Assembly (NCBI RefSeq): GCF_019925205.1
Contig: NC_083560.1
Span: 7,068,001 to 7,132,000, forward strand
Length of the DNA: 64,000 nt
Direction of reading: 5' to 3'
DNA from: Metopolophium dirhodum
Lineage: Eukaryota > Arthropoda > Insecta > Hemiptera > Aphididae
The notes beneath the pieces were generated by a model. That model was not told where the DNA came from. It was given only the letters and a program-made list of their open reading frames with translations, and did no database searches. The translations under genes were made by a program, and so were the position numbers. Positions within the stretch are counted from its first letter, which is position 1. Every line of letters begins with the position of its first letter. Shown here piece after piece: positions 36,656 to 48,496 of the stretch.

Positions 36656-39600
36656 ATGGACGACAAGAAACAAAGTAGTGAGTTCTTAATTAAAACCTAT
36701 AAATTGATAAATTATTAATTTCAAAATTGACATGGTTGCTCTAAAATTTTTTTTCATACTTATACTGTGTCTGCAAAAACTAATAACAGTTACTTATATT
36801 GCTCAGTATCTACTACTTATACATATATTTGAATTCTGTTTGCCGTTACACTATTGTATCATAAATTCCTATGACTTACAAGTTCTTAGTTCTAATATTT
36901 TGCGCATGCGCAATAATTTTTCTTTTTCTGTATACCCTGTTTTTACTGATTTTTCGGCTTGTCAAAATATAATACAATGTTCTTCTTAAATTGATGTTAG
37001 TTGGAAATTACAAAAAAAGTTGATCGTAAATCCTCAGTCATTGTTTTATGAACGTCTGAAGTTAAAATCATAAAAATTGACAAATTATTTCATGTTAGAA
37101 ATTGATAAAAGAAAAATTCTATTGATATCTATGCTTATTTTGTCGTTATTCAAAAACTAAGAACCGATTTCAAAATATTTTTCGTCTCTTTTTGAATTAT
37201 TTATAGACAGTTGAAATTTTTTAATTTTTTTCTTTTATAGTTGTCAATAAAATTTTATACGTTGGATCAAAAAATTTGAAAATGGAATACAAGGTTCCTT
37301 ATAAGTAGTTATAATAGCAGTTGAGAAATATTAAAGATCCATAAGGTCGATTATTTTTAAAAGACATATTTAAACTTCTGATATTGACAAAATTTAGCAA
37401 AATCTCAAAAATTTAAAAAAATTTAGAGTTAAAAAATTATAAAATGTTCAATTTTTGTAGCCAAAGATTGAAAATTTAAAACAAGTATTCTCATAAATAG
37501 TTCATGCTGTAACCAAACGATCTAAACCTAACCTAACCTATCCAAGAATACCGATATTAGTTATTTGTTGTAATTTAAAAATATAATTTGTGGGTATATG
37601 AAATGATCAAGGAAATGATTTAAACCAGCGGTTCTCAACATTTTTGTATCCACGTACCTCCTACACAGTTTGACAATTTTCATGTACCACTTGGGGAAAT
37701 AACTAAGTTTTTTTTAAGCTTATCAAAAATGAACACTGCAGAATTCTTATTTTACATGTATTGAAATTAATTTTATTAGGAACTACAAAATTATGATAAT
37801 ATAAGCATTTAATTCATAAAAATAAAATGTACAATTGTTATTAATATTATTATTTAATATCAAAAAAACCAAATAATATATATTGTGAATAATGGTTTAT
37901 TCCATTTTTTTTATAAAGTGAGATTTTCTTAGTGTACCACAGTTTGAATAACGCTGATTTAAACCATTAAATATTAAATTTCAGATATGGATGCTGTAAA
38001 GAAGAATAAAAAAAAATTAAAATTACGTGATAATGGGAATTATGGTGGAAGTTCAAGTATGAATGAAGAGGAAGTCCCGTCTGACAATAGAGAAGTATCT
38101 CAAAGACAAGGTCATGGTTTCACAGATGATCCAATACTTATATCGGATTCAGATGACAGCAGTAATCATAGCAATCAAAGCAGTGTACAGGTAATACACT
38201 TAAAATATTTTCAGCCGATTTCTGGTGTATGTTGTGGTTGAAGTACACAGATATTATATAGAAGCTAATGGTGTTTAATAATAAGATCGGATATATTAAA
38301 GAATATAATAAAAAGTATGATCATTTAATATACAATAGTGTTACGAGTCGTAATATAAATCAACAACTACTGTATATATTGGATGTACACACAATAATTA
38401 GTATGCTTAGCATTATAAAAATGTACATTCTGATGGTTAGGTTAGATTACTTATAAACTACATGAAAAACATTTAAAAACAAGTAATTTCTTATAATTTA
38501 ATTGTTTATGGAACCATGTCAACATGGCCTGGTCCAAGTCTTCAAATTTCAATTTTCTTATTTTTTTACAAGAACTTCCTTCTGTTTCAGCCTGCACTAT
38601 TTTATCCTTATTCTTCCAGATAATAGCAACAGTAGATGGGCTGAATCGAAAAGTCTCCCGACATCACTTTTTTTTCACCTTTTTCAATCGCACGTATTAA
38701 AGCGACTTTTTGATCAACACACAGTGTTTTTCTTTTACTTGCCATAACAAATGTTAGCGTACTACTGTGGTCATGCACTCATGAGTATAATGTTAGACAT
38801 TACGTCGATAATAAAATTAACATACCTATTCAATATCGATAATAACAATATTAAAAGTAGATAATGAAAGAATGTAATCGTTCTTTGAAATTTCGGCATT
38901 ATTGCCGATTATTTTATAATTTATATATGTAATAGGTACAATAACACGTAAATTGTAAAATAAAATATTGTTTTGCTATTGAGAGTGACTAATACGTTAT
39001 AGAGAATGAATTGACTAATGGGTTAGTAACAAACCAACCATTATTATGTAATATTTACGTTATATAGAGTTTTTCGTTATAAAGAGTTTTTACTGTATTA
39101 TAATTATTATTAATATTATTATTCGTGTCAAACAACCACATTTATACAATTATATGTATTTTCTACAAACAATTATAAGCCATATAAACATATAAACATA
39201 AAATATATATAAGTGTTAACATAAACAAGAGAATTGTCAATTGATTGTTTAATATAATGTATAAATAGTATATATGAAAATATGTACTTATACAAGTCTA
39301 CATAATTACGTGTTCAATCACTACAGCGCTTATAAATATTCAGATAACAGAGCGTTTGGATACGTAAACGACATAGGTAGCTAAATTTAAGTATTAATTG
39401 CTTAAATTACCTACCAGTCTGTTAACCACCAAATAATATATTTTTATACTAATTGTACAACTATTTTTAGTGTATATCTGACGATGAAGAACCGCCAAAT
39501 ACAGATGCTGTTGAACAAATGCCGCAAATACAGTTGCCAATAATATCTAGTTACGGATCAATCAGTGGAGGCTACATGAAGGAGTTTTTTGAAACTCACG

Positions 39601-39995
39601 GTTTTCCTGTTTTTAAAAACCCTTTGATGAGTAAGTATTGTAATTAAAATATTATAAAATACGTATGATAATATTCAATATAATTGGACGGTGCCCGGGC
39701 AAAAGGGAATAAGTACATTTTTACTATTTTTTTTTTTATTGAATATTCTTGTAGATTATTACCTATAATCCACATCGATTGGCATTAAAAAATTAAACAA
39801 ATTGTAAGTTTATTTTTTTATAAAACCTATGAGAAAAAATATTATGTTATGTTAATACATATTATGTTTAAATTTCAAATAGATTGTGAGAATATTATTT
39901 TTTCTTTAGTACCTATTGATAAGATTGAGTATATGTATTATTTATTTTGTCATTTTGCAGGTGTTAGTTTAATTTCAGATGATGAGGATGATTAA
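36656..39995 (+). CDS. Small acidic protein with several SUMO-interaction-like motifs
   Basis: I do not recognise this gene from a named family. Coding exons 36656-36677, 37985-38190, 39471-39630 and 39961-39995 join in phase and end at TAA, giving 140 residues. The ATG (AAAATGG context) lies in an exon at 36578-36677 that has a degenerate duplicate upstream. Residues 12-22 are a basic, nuclear-signal-like patch (VKKNKKKLKLR). Three hydrophobic cores precede acidic runs: ILISDSDD at 58-65, VQCISDDEE at 75-83 and VSLISDDEDD at the C terminus. SUMO-interacting motifs have this form, so a role in binding SUMO-modified nuclear proteins is plausible but inferred. The block YMKEFFETHGFPVFKNP (about 109-125) is the only other distinctive stretch. 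A longer isoform through the 32.6-33.7 kb exons is also in frame. Confidence 0.7.
36890..37520 (+). repeat. Diverged fragments of the dominant repeat family
   Basis: The motifs TAATAGCAGTTGAGAAATATT and the AAAATGTTCAA/AAGATTGAAAATTTAAAAC series match the family's middle part. The copy is old and lacks the head and tail. It is intronic to the multi-SIM gene. Confidence 0.55.
37626..37956. mobile_element. hAT MITE with exact ATTTAAAC duplication
   Basis: The ends CAGCGGTTCTCAACA and GAATAACGCTG are imperfect inverted repeats. ATTTAAAC flanks both sides (37618-37625 and 37957-37964). It is inserted 28 bases upstream of the coding exon at 37985. Confidence 0.88.
38495..39095 (-). pseudogene. 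Tigger/pogo-like transposon remnant, truncated
   Basis: From 38745 leftward the frame starts MASKRKTLCVDQKVALI, the CENP-B/Tigger N-terminal helix-turn-helix. It then shifts frame near 38670, where a second frame gives pieces like STVAIIWKNKDKI after correction by eye. The right terminus ends ACTG next to TA at 39095-39097. The opposite terminus was not found. It sits in an intron of the multi-SIM gene. Confidence 0.7.
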
Positions 39996-40318
39996 ATATT
40001 GTGATAATGTTCACGTTACATGACATTTATTTTGTGGCAAGTTACACAATTGAAGACAAGAATTTTTTCACTTTATTTTATTTTCTGTCATGTATATTAT
40101 AATATTATAAGCTAGGTAATTACTAAATTACTAATTTAAATCTTTGACCATAAATTAAATATAATAGTCCCTACACAATTTTATAAATTGTAGCTAATTA
40201 CTTTTTGAGTCATAAAAATGTGTATAATTTAATTTATTTAATAGTTTTAAGTTTATAAAGATAAATTAAGTATCTACATAAAGAAAATTTTGTTTTATTA
40301 TTTGATAAAAATGTTGTA

Positions 40319-40324
40319 AATAAA
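40319..40324 (+). terminator. Candidate poly-A signal of the multi-SIM gene
   Basis: AATAAA lies 324 bases after the stop codon and just before the convergent transposase relic, which fits a 3' UTR of about 0.35 kb. Confidence 0.5.
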
Positions 40325-40350
40325 AGTTGCACAAAATTAGTCTAATTTCA

Positions 40351-41776
40351 CTATAAATTGCTTAAGTGATCCTTGATCAGGCGATCTCTCTCTTGCCTAC
40401 CTCTTGTGTTTCCTGCCAAATTGAAAAATTTGTCTTCTCTGACATTTGCATCATTGATGTCTTCACACAAATCATTTGGAAGCTCATCATGCATATTAAT
40501 ACAGATATTATGAATAACAGCACATGCCACTATTAATGCTTGTGCGTCTTTCAAGTTAACTGTAATTCCTTTGCTGAGCACAGGAAACTTTTGTTTTAGA
40601 ACTCCAAAACATCTATAACATTATAATTAAAAACCTTATTTTCTTTAAAAAAAAAAATCTAAAAAAAATCGGGCTATGGTATTTTTGAATAAATTTATTA
40701 AAATAAACAATATATTAATTAATAAATCTAATGAAACTAATAAATTCATGACTTCATATATTTGCATGTTTCTTGGGAAGCTGTATATTCAAAATCTGAT
40801 TCGACACAAATAAATTTCAAGATGCTTACAATCGAAGTACAAAAATGTATTTTGCATGTTTCACTAAATTTATAAGATATTGTACATTTAAAGATTTTAA
40901 GCTTATTAATGCATAATATTATATTTATAGTTTAATACAGACAAAATAGTATTGATAAACGGTTATGATAAGCATGGTATTATTTAACATTTTTTCTATA
41001 AAAATTTAGCGAATAAAATTCAGAACCCTAAGTTAATGATGAACTATGGTAATCCAAAAATTAAAATACAGTATTTGGAATGGATACATCTAAACCTACC
41101 CCATCGTCTCCAACCAAACAATATGTACCTTTCAATAATATTTCTAGTCCTGGTGTGGCTTTCATTATACAACTGCTGGCTTCGCGTGGTAGCGGTCAGC
41201 AGAGGAGTCATAAGATAAGGCTTCGATTCATAACCACCGTCACCTAAGAGATATCCTTTTATGACTCCTGTTTCCAATTTACGTTTGATTACAGAATTGT
41301 CAAAAATGGTTTGATCATGGCATAACCCTGGCCATTGCGGCACTATGTTTGTAATTTTGAGCCATGAGTTACAAATGAATTGGACATTGATGGAAAAATA
41401 ACCTTTCCTATTTCTAAAGCTTTCTTCGTTATCTCCACCTAAAAAAACATTATGATGATACATGGTTACATAAAACGCAACATATTTTATTGCAATAGTA
41501 TTATATTTAATGCCTACCTGGTGATTGAATTTTTATATGGGTACAGCCTATAGCTCCTATTACTCTGGGAAATCTACTTCGCCCGTAAAATCCAGTGACT
41601 ACCCTTCTTGTATCAACATCATTTGTTGGGGACGACACAAATTTTGGTCTTTGCTTTGCTATAGCTCTACATGTTTGGAAAATGTATCGACAGGCCGATG
41701 ATTCACTGATCCCAGTAAAGTCAGAGATAGTCAACAAAAATGAGCCTGTAGCAAGGTACCTCAGAAACAAGTACAA
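40351..41776 (-). pseudogene. HARBI1/PIF-Harbinger transposase, N-terminally truncated, catalytic Asp lost
   Basis: Harbinger transposases cut and paste DNA with a DDE catalytic triad. Three exons join in phase: from about 41776 to 41518, 41438-41129 and 40612-40351, giving 276 residues to a TAA. Recognisable blocks are LRYLATGSFL, VIGAIGCTHIKIQSPGGDNE, NRKGYFSINVQ, PGLCHDQTIFD, LLGDGGY, RNIIER-CFGVLKQKFPVL and VACAVIHNI. The first catalytic Asp of the usual AID(C/G)THI block is Gly (codon 41548-41546, GGC where GAC is expected). The second Asp, the LLGD Asp and the Glu are present. No ATG and no upstream N-terminal exon were found. It converges on the multi-SIM gene. Confidence 0.85.
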
Positions 41777-42359
41777 CTTACAAGGTGCTCATATTGCTCT
41801 ATTTCTGAAACAAAAAAATAATATTGGTGGAAGAAAAGAAAATTAAGCAAAAAACTTTTATTTACAGTTGAACGATGATTTCCATACCGTTCGAGGTTAT
41901 TCTACGACACCAACAATATTCACGATAAATTAAATAAGATAAACACTTAAAAATAATTAGTTGTTACTTATTTTTACATATTTTATTGGTTAAGGCCAGC
42001 GTTTCCCAGCCGAAATGTCATGATTATTAATAAACGCTTAGGTAAAATTTTAATAATAAGTTAAAATATTTTGAAGTGAAACCAGTCCCAAATTTCTCAC
42101 TAGGACTAGTTTTTTTATTGTGTAATCGTAACATTATCTCTGTTTTTTCCGTACCAATAAATTTAATATTTGTAATAAATTAAAATATTATTTTACACGA
42201 GTTTTCCTAGCTCAAATAAACACAAAATTTTAAATTATTTGCTCGTAATTGACCGATATGCTAATTTTTTGGTTATTAATATTATGGAGCCTAATATCCT
42301 GATATTAAAAAAATATATTATATATTATACAGTTTAAGTCAGTGCCAGGCTAATATAAA

Positions 42360-43130
42360 CATTCAGTGAACAGTTCATGTATTTACGATCATTAATTGTT
42401 TTAGAGTCGTACCAAAAATCAAAATCGATTTTGTCAAAAACCTAACCATTCCAGTTTTTCCTTAATTTTTATTTTGTTTTTCCGGGCACTTTTGAAAACT
42501 ATTGGGAATTATAAACTTTGACCTCCCAAAAGTACCAACTAGAATCACTTTCCCATCGAACAAGATACTGAAGTTTAAAATCAAAGCATTATTTCGACCA
42601 CTCGTCGTGTACACGGACACACAAATTAAAAAACACACATCATTGTAAAATCAATACATTCATCGCTCCATTCAGAATCTAAAATAAACAAAGAGAACAA
42701 CGAGTGGCTTTGTTAAATACCTATTAGGTGTAGGGTAAGCGAATGCTAGGTATATAAGGTTATTCATTTATTATATTTAAATGGACTGAAACTTAATTAT
42801 GCGAACGCATGGTTTCATATTAATTTAGTTTTATACCGTTTGTTGTATTGTAGGATTATTATATAAAATGTTCAACTTTTATAGCTAAGGATTGAAAATT
42901 TGAAACAAGGTTCCACGTAAAAAGGTTATAATATATAAATTACTTTATTCATCTTAATACCATCAAATGTACTTGGTAATATCATACGCTGTCTGACCGT
43001 CTTCTTTCAGAATCGTTTTTCTTATACAATGATATTATATCATTGAATTCAAATTCAACACCATACATTACACATACCCACTTGTAACCTACAGTACAGC
43101 AGAGTGACACCCACTTGCTCACCTTTTTTA
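42360..43130. repeat. Two partial copies of the dominant repeat family, opposite orientations
   Basis: Positions 42360-42690 carry the head block in reverse (ending CAGAATCTAAAAT), and 42860-43130 carry the tail block in direct orientation. A short non-repeat stretch lies between. Confidence 0.65.
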
Positions 43131-43360
43131 TACATTGAAATCGCAAGTGACCGAAAACATTGTTTTGTACCACAAGAGTGAAGAGATGCTGATAGTAGTG
43201 ACAAAGACAACAGTTTAAATAATTTTTTTACAGAAATTAATATTTCACGGTATTGTAATTATTTAATATACACAAAGCCAGGTACCTAGTGATATTATAT
43301 TTAAAATGTAATTTATTTTTCAGAAAACATTTGTGAAAATTGAATGTAGATAATTTAGAG

Positions 43361-43725
43361 CAGGGGTCGGCAATAGGAAGAAGGAAAAAAAAATGGACCG
43401 CCAAAAATTTTCTTAATTTTCCTATATATCCTATACATCACTCCCCCAACCCTTCATAACAAAAATTAAACTAATATTAAAATCGATTTTATGAGGCGCT
43501 GAGACAATAATAACGGTTTATCATTATCTGTGTTGTTGTTGAACGTGCCGCAGTAATAATGTATTACTTTATAAATAATTAAATATTAAATACTTTGTCT
43601 TCAAATGTGTTTTTAATACAAAAATAAATACATTAATGATAAAATTATGTTTAAGATTTTTTTGGCCCTCGAAATTTTTTTTTTTAAATATCTGGCCCGC
43701 CATATAAATTAATTGCCGACCCCTG
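43361..43725. mobile_element. hAT MITE with exact ATTTAGAG duplication
   Basis: The ends CAGGGGTCGGCAAT and ATTGCCGACCCCTG are perfect inverted repeats. ATTTAGAG lies on both sides (43353-43360 and 43726-43733). There is no coding frame. Confidence 0.93.
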
Positions 43726-44039
43726 ATTTAGAGTATTATGATTCATACTAATTATTATAAAATAATTATATATTCTCACCTAGTTAATTTAAAGCTGAAA
43801 TCAATTAGTATAATTTAGTTTTACGGCTATATTCCAACTTATAATAGTAACATTATTTTTTGTATACATTTATAACGCAAATGACCGCAAACAATGCTTG
43901 TATTTGTTGGTACTTGAGAACTTCCTTTACAATATTTTTGTGTTGGAAATAGTGTAATGTTGAGTAATTTTTATTCACAATCCTTTAATTAGATTTAAAT
44001 GAAAATAATATAGCAAAGTATGATAAGTATCATAAGTAT

Positions 44040-44275
44040 GATTGTGTTGCATGTAAAAAGGTTATATATAAATTACTTTATTCATCTTAATACCATCAAA
44101 TATACTTGGTAATGTCATACGCTGTCTGACCGTCTTCTTTCAGAATCGTTTTTTCTTATACAATGATATTATATCATTAAATTCAAATTTAACAACATCC
44201 ATTACATTGACCCACTTGTAACCTACTGTACAATAGAGCAACATCCACTTACCCACCTTTTTTTAATTTTTAATT
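44040..44275 (+). repeat. Tail fragment of the dominant repeat family
   Basis: It contains the ATATACTTGGTAAT, CAGAATCGTTTTT and CAACATCCACTTACC blocks, nearly identical in order to 42900-43130. Confidence 0.7.
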
Positions 44276-44593
44276 TTTTCAATCCCCCAACTTAAAATAT
44301 TATTTTATTTTATACTAAGACAGTATGTACCTACTTTAAGTGGTCGCCCTTATTATCCTAGTGATGAAATAAAATAAGAATTTGAAAAATATCAGGAACC
44401 TAAACCAGCCGTTGAATTTTGATAAATAAATTTTTACCTTATTTTTATTACGTTCTAAAGACGTAATGTATATATACAGGGTGTCTCACTGAGATCTGAC
44501 AGATGAAATAACTTTTGTTCTAATTAATATTTTTAAAAAATTTCTTTTAAATATAATTGATAGACAATTGCGCTACATTTTTAGTACACATTT

Positions 44594-45126
44594 TTTATTT
44601 TTTATTTTTTAATACTGAAAATAAAAAACTTAAAAACTGATAAAAAAATTTCCAAAATATCCAAAATAGCCAATTTTTTGTAAATCTGATTTTCAGAAAA
44701 ATTTATATCGTAAAAACATTTATTTAAGTCAAGTGGCTGATTTTTTACCATTTTTTTAAATATCAATATTCTTGTTGAGTAATATACGATCTAGTTTATG
44801 TTAGAAACATTATAATTTCAAAAAATATAAATCATTTTGAAATTATTTTATATGAACATTTTGTAACATAATTTCAAAATGATTTATATTTTTTGAAATT
44901 ATAATGTTTTTAACATAAACTATAAGATCGTATAGATCGTATATTACTTAACAAGAATATTGATATTTAAAAAATGGTAAAAAATCAGCCACTTGACTTA
45001 AATAAATGTTTTTACGATATAAATTTTTCTGAAAATCAAATTTACAAATTGGCTATTTTAGATATTTTGGAAATTTTTTTTATCAGTTTTTAAGTTTTTT
45101 ATTTTCAGTATTAAAAAATAAAAAAT
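44594..45126. repeat. Long near-perfect inverted repeat (hairpin)
   Basis: The arms at about 44594-44845 and 44869-45126 are reverse complements over roughly 250 bases with few mismatches, separated by only about 23 bases. Landmarks: GTCAAGTGGCTGATTTTTT on the left pairs with AAAAAATCAGCCACTTGAC on the right. There is no coding frame. A GGGTGTCTCACTGAGATC stretch lies 100 bases before the left arm. It may be a foldback element. Confidence 0.9.
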
Positions 45127-46640
45127 TAATTTAAGGTCATAGAACTGAAGTATTTAGTGGTACCTCTTAGCATGAACATAGGTACTGTATACTTGTAATT
45201 AAATATTAACAATGTGGTAATTACACTATAATTAGCTTTTAAAAACATATTTTGATCAATCAATTTCATGAGATCGTAAGGGGCGATTGTCATATTGGTC
45301 TGTGTTTTTTTTAGGTAAAAATGATTGACGTGTGCCTTAACTTAGCCCGAATAAAAATATACATAAAATGATATTTTTGAGAATCATTTGGCATTACCCA
45401 GTGGTTAGGTTAGGTTCGGTTAAAGCGATCACATTATATTGTCACTATTATTGTGCACACGGTTGCATTAGAGCATATTATTACCTGTTATTATTGTGCT
45501 TGAAGTAGACAAATAAAGTCACTGGAATCGCCACTGCCCAGGTCGCCCATGTCGACTTTTGCCTACAGCGTCACGCCGCCACATCTCAAGACGTCAGTAG
45601 TGTTAAGTTAGTTTAAGTATTATCCCATGTTTTTGTGAGCTTTGTGGTCTTTGCACCAAACCGAGTCTACCACTGAGACCACCTCCCCACAGCTAGCCTG
45701 CACCATCATCATTCGGTAAATCTTTCCCATCCTCACTGTTGTCGTCGTCGTACGTAGAATTGCCTACCAGTCAAGCATCAGGCACATATGGTTGCCTATC
45801 CAGTGCAATATTTGGCGTTAGTGGTGACATAGGCCATAGTCAAAAACATAAATCGTTCTCGAGCATCACGGAGTGGACCTTCGGGTGTCCTCTACTTAGG
45901 GCGATAACAAATAAAATGTGTTTGCTTACTAACAGTGACACATTATTGTAAAAAAAAAACTTTTTAAAAAGTATTTGAGTGCCTATTATACAGTATACCT
46001 AGTATTTAATAAACTGTTAAAAATTAGTATTTAAAATATAAGCTTTTTTTGTTTACTAACCAAGCCTTATTAGCACCCGAATCATTTATTTGAGTTTCTG
46101 GTTTTGTGCGCTGGATGTGAAAGCAAAGACAAGTTTGAAAATTACTTTGAAAAGAAATGGTGTCGTCAGATGTTACAAAAAAGTGAACAAACTAAATTAA
46201 ATATTCACATAATTATTAAGTTAGGACTGTAGAATGGGTATTGTTTTCTAAAAAATATTTAATTACCAGAAATAACCACACAAATAATTATAGTGAATCA
46301 TCTATATAACTTTTAAAAGATAAAATATTAAAACAAACCAAAAAGTGTTTAGTATTCAGTACTGTGTAACTATTTGAAAAAAATATATTTGTTAGCTTTT
46401 AAATAATATAATTTATTATGTTTATTGTTATTGAATTATTTTATTTCTAAAACGTATTATTATTATTCAACTATGTTATTTAATAAGTTTGTTATTATAA
46501 GTTTATTGTTATTTGTAAAAAATTATACTTCTCATCTTATAAGACAAGGTTAGGTTAGACAAATCTAGACAAACTTATGAGGAATCTCTTATTTCATTTT
46601 CAAATCTTAGATTTAAAAAGTAAAGTTTTTAAATATTTTT
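45127..46640. other. Gene-free, with one GC-richer retrocopy-like block
   Basis: The block at 45410-45960 is clearly richer in G and C than its surroundings and ends with AATAAA followed about 40 bases later by a run of ten A. This could be a retrocopy or an LTR fragment. The 70-codon frame in it is not recognised. The remainder is AT-rich with no supported feature. Confidence 0.4.
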
Positions 46641-46656
46641 ATGCGTCTGTCATAAC

Positions 46657-47228
46657 TAAAGACCGGATTTATATTCTCTTAAAATACCTTAAATATGATG
46701 CTAATATCCTCGAAAAAACCTTAAAATATTCTCATTATATTCTCTTAAAAATTTAAAAAATATGCCAAAATATGCAAAATATACAAAAAAAAAGCAAAAA
46801 TATGCAAAAATAATCAATAAACATCATATTTACTTTAATATGCATTTAAAATTTTTTTTTTTTCAATTTTATATTAATAGTGAGTTAGTTATTAGGTATT
46901 TAAAGTTTCGTATTCTAATGGAATATTATTGCACTTTAGTAAGAGTTGAAAATGATAAAATAAAAAATTGTAAATGTTCAAAAAAATTTTTTCCGGGTAC
47001 CGTAATATTAAAATTAAAAATAAATACAAATTTTTTCTCACAATTTACGAAATATTCCAAAATATGCTAAATGAGTTAAATATTCTCTAACCCATAAAAT
47101 ATTCTCAAATATGCAAAAAAAACTTTTTTCTATGCATTTAGAATTGAACAAATCATCCACATTTTTTACTCTCATAAGACTGCATAGACCCAGTAACGAT
47201 ATGTAAAAACATATAAATCCGGTCTTTA
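46657..47228. mobile_element. hAT-like element with exact GTCATAAC duplication
   Basis: The ends TAAAGACCGGATTTATAT and ATATAAATCCGGTCTTTA are inverted repeats. GTCATAAC lies on both sides (46649-46656 and 47229-47236). The 102-codon frame inside is Lys/Phe-rich and has no recognisable domain. Confidence 0.9.
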
Positions 47229-47234
47229 GTCATA

Positions 47235-48490
47235 ACCTTCTAGGACAGTATAAATGCATAGATTTTATTCAATAGTATCTTTTCTGATAGGAAAGTGAAT
47301 CTAGTTGGTGCATTGGGAGATACTTAATTGTTTTCAAGAGAGCAGAGGGAAACAAAAAAAAATTAAGGGAAAACGAGAATGTTTACACAAAAACGGTTTT
47401 GTCTTTTGAGGTAACTCGAAAACAAAAGACAATAGATACATAACATTTTCAATAGTTTAAATCTAAGATTTTAAAATGTAGTACGGAATTCCTTATTAAG
47501 TTTTCATTAGATTTAAAAAGAAACATTTTTATGAATTTCTAACTTAGCACACGTTTGCTTTTAATAATAATAATAATAATAATAAGTAATAACTGCAACC
47601 TTTTATATAATAACCACTTGGTTTGGGGAATTTTAGTTGTCCTAACAATAATATAAGAGGCCCAAAATTCTGTTAAGTTACAAGTTTATAAATGAAATAT
47701 AGTTAAGCCCATGAAATAAATTTCGATATTTTTCAAAATAGCCTCACCGCGAGCCGCTACAGATAAGAATTGGGTTTTATTATTGTTTTTTTCATCATAA
47801 TCCTGAGAAACTGAACGTACTGCTGTATACTTTTATTATTGACTATACATTAGTGTTTATTGACAATAATCACAACAGACTAAGAAGTCCCTATAGTCTA
47901 TGAAGACATTTTTATTGTTGACAATTTTTTTTCACAGTTAAGCGCCAATTTTATTATTTTATTATAATTATTCTCTTCATTAATTTTGAGAGTTGTGTTT
48001 GCTCGCATTTGAATTTTTTTATATATGAATGTTTTACATTTGAAAGTAATTTAAATAATAAAAATCTTATTATGTACTATAATCTTAAATATCATATCTA
48101 CTCCATTTTTAAAATAAAATTTAAAAAAATTGACCATTTAGTTTTTAATACAATAACTATTTCCTTTAAGTTTATGTTGTTGTTAATATAACACATGTAG
48201 GTACTATATTTAAATTTAACATGGTCATTATATTTTTAATTAATCAATTAATTATTTTTAAGCTTATTATTACTAATTCATTATTGGATATAAAAAATGG
48301 GAACCCCTTTGTCTCGATTCTCAAAAATATATTACAAAGTTTAAAATTCATCAAAAAAATAAGATTATAATGATGAAAAAAAAATTTTATTACTATTTAT
48401 TGTTGATCTGCAAAGGGATATACAACATAAACTCTTATTTAATTTGTTAATACTGACATCACGCCAGATAGCGACAAAGCATAATTTTTC
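47235..48490. other. Dominant-repeat fragment then empty AT-rich spacer
   Basis: Positions 47240-47480 hold the head block of the dominant repeat (GTGAATCTAGTTGG). A (TAA)n tract lies at about 47565-47585. The rest shows no gene. Confidence 0.45.
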
Positions 48491-48496
48491 TATGGG

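Noticed and set aside
41595..41846. 83-codon plus-strand frame opposite the HARBI1 exon
   Set aside because: It is the antisense shadow of the conserved transposase exon.
46762..47070. 102-codon frame inside the hAT-like element
   Set aside because: The residue composition is Lys/Phe/Tyr-rich as in translated AT repeats, and no transposase motif is present.
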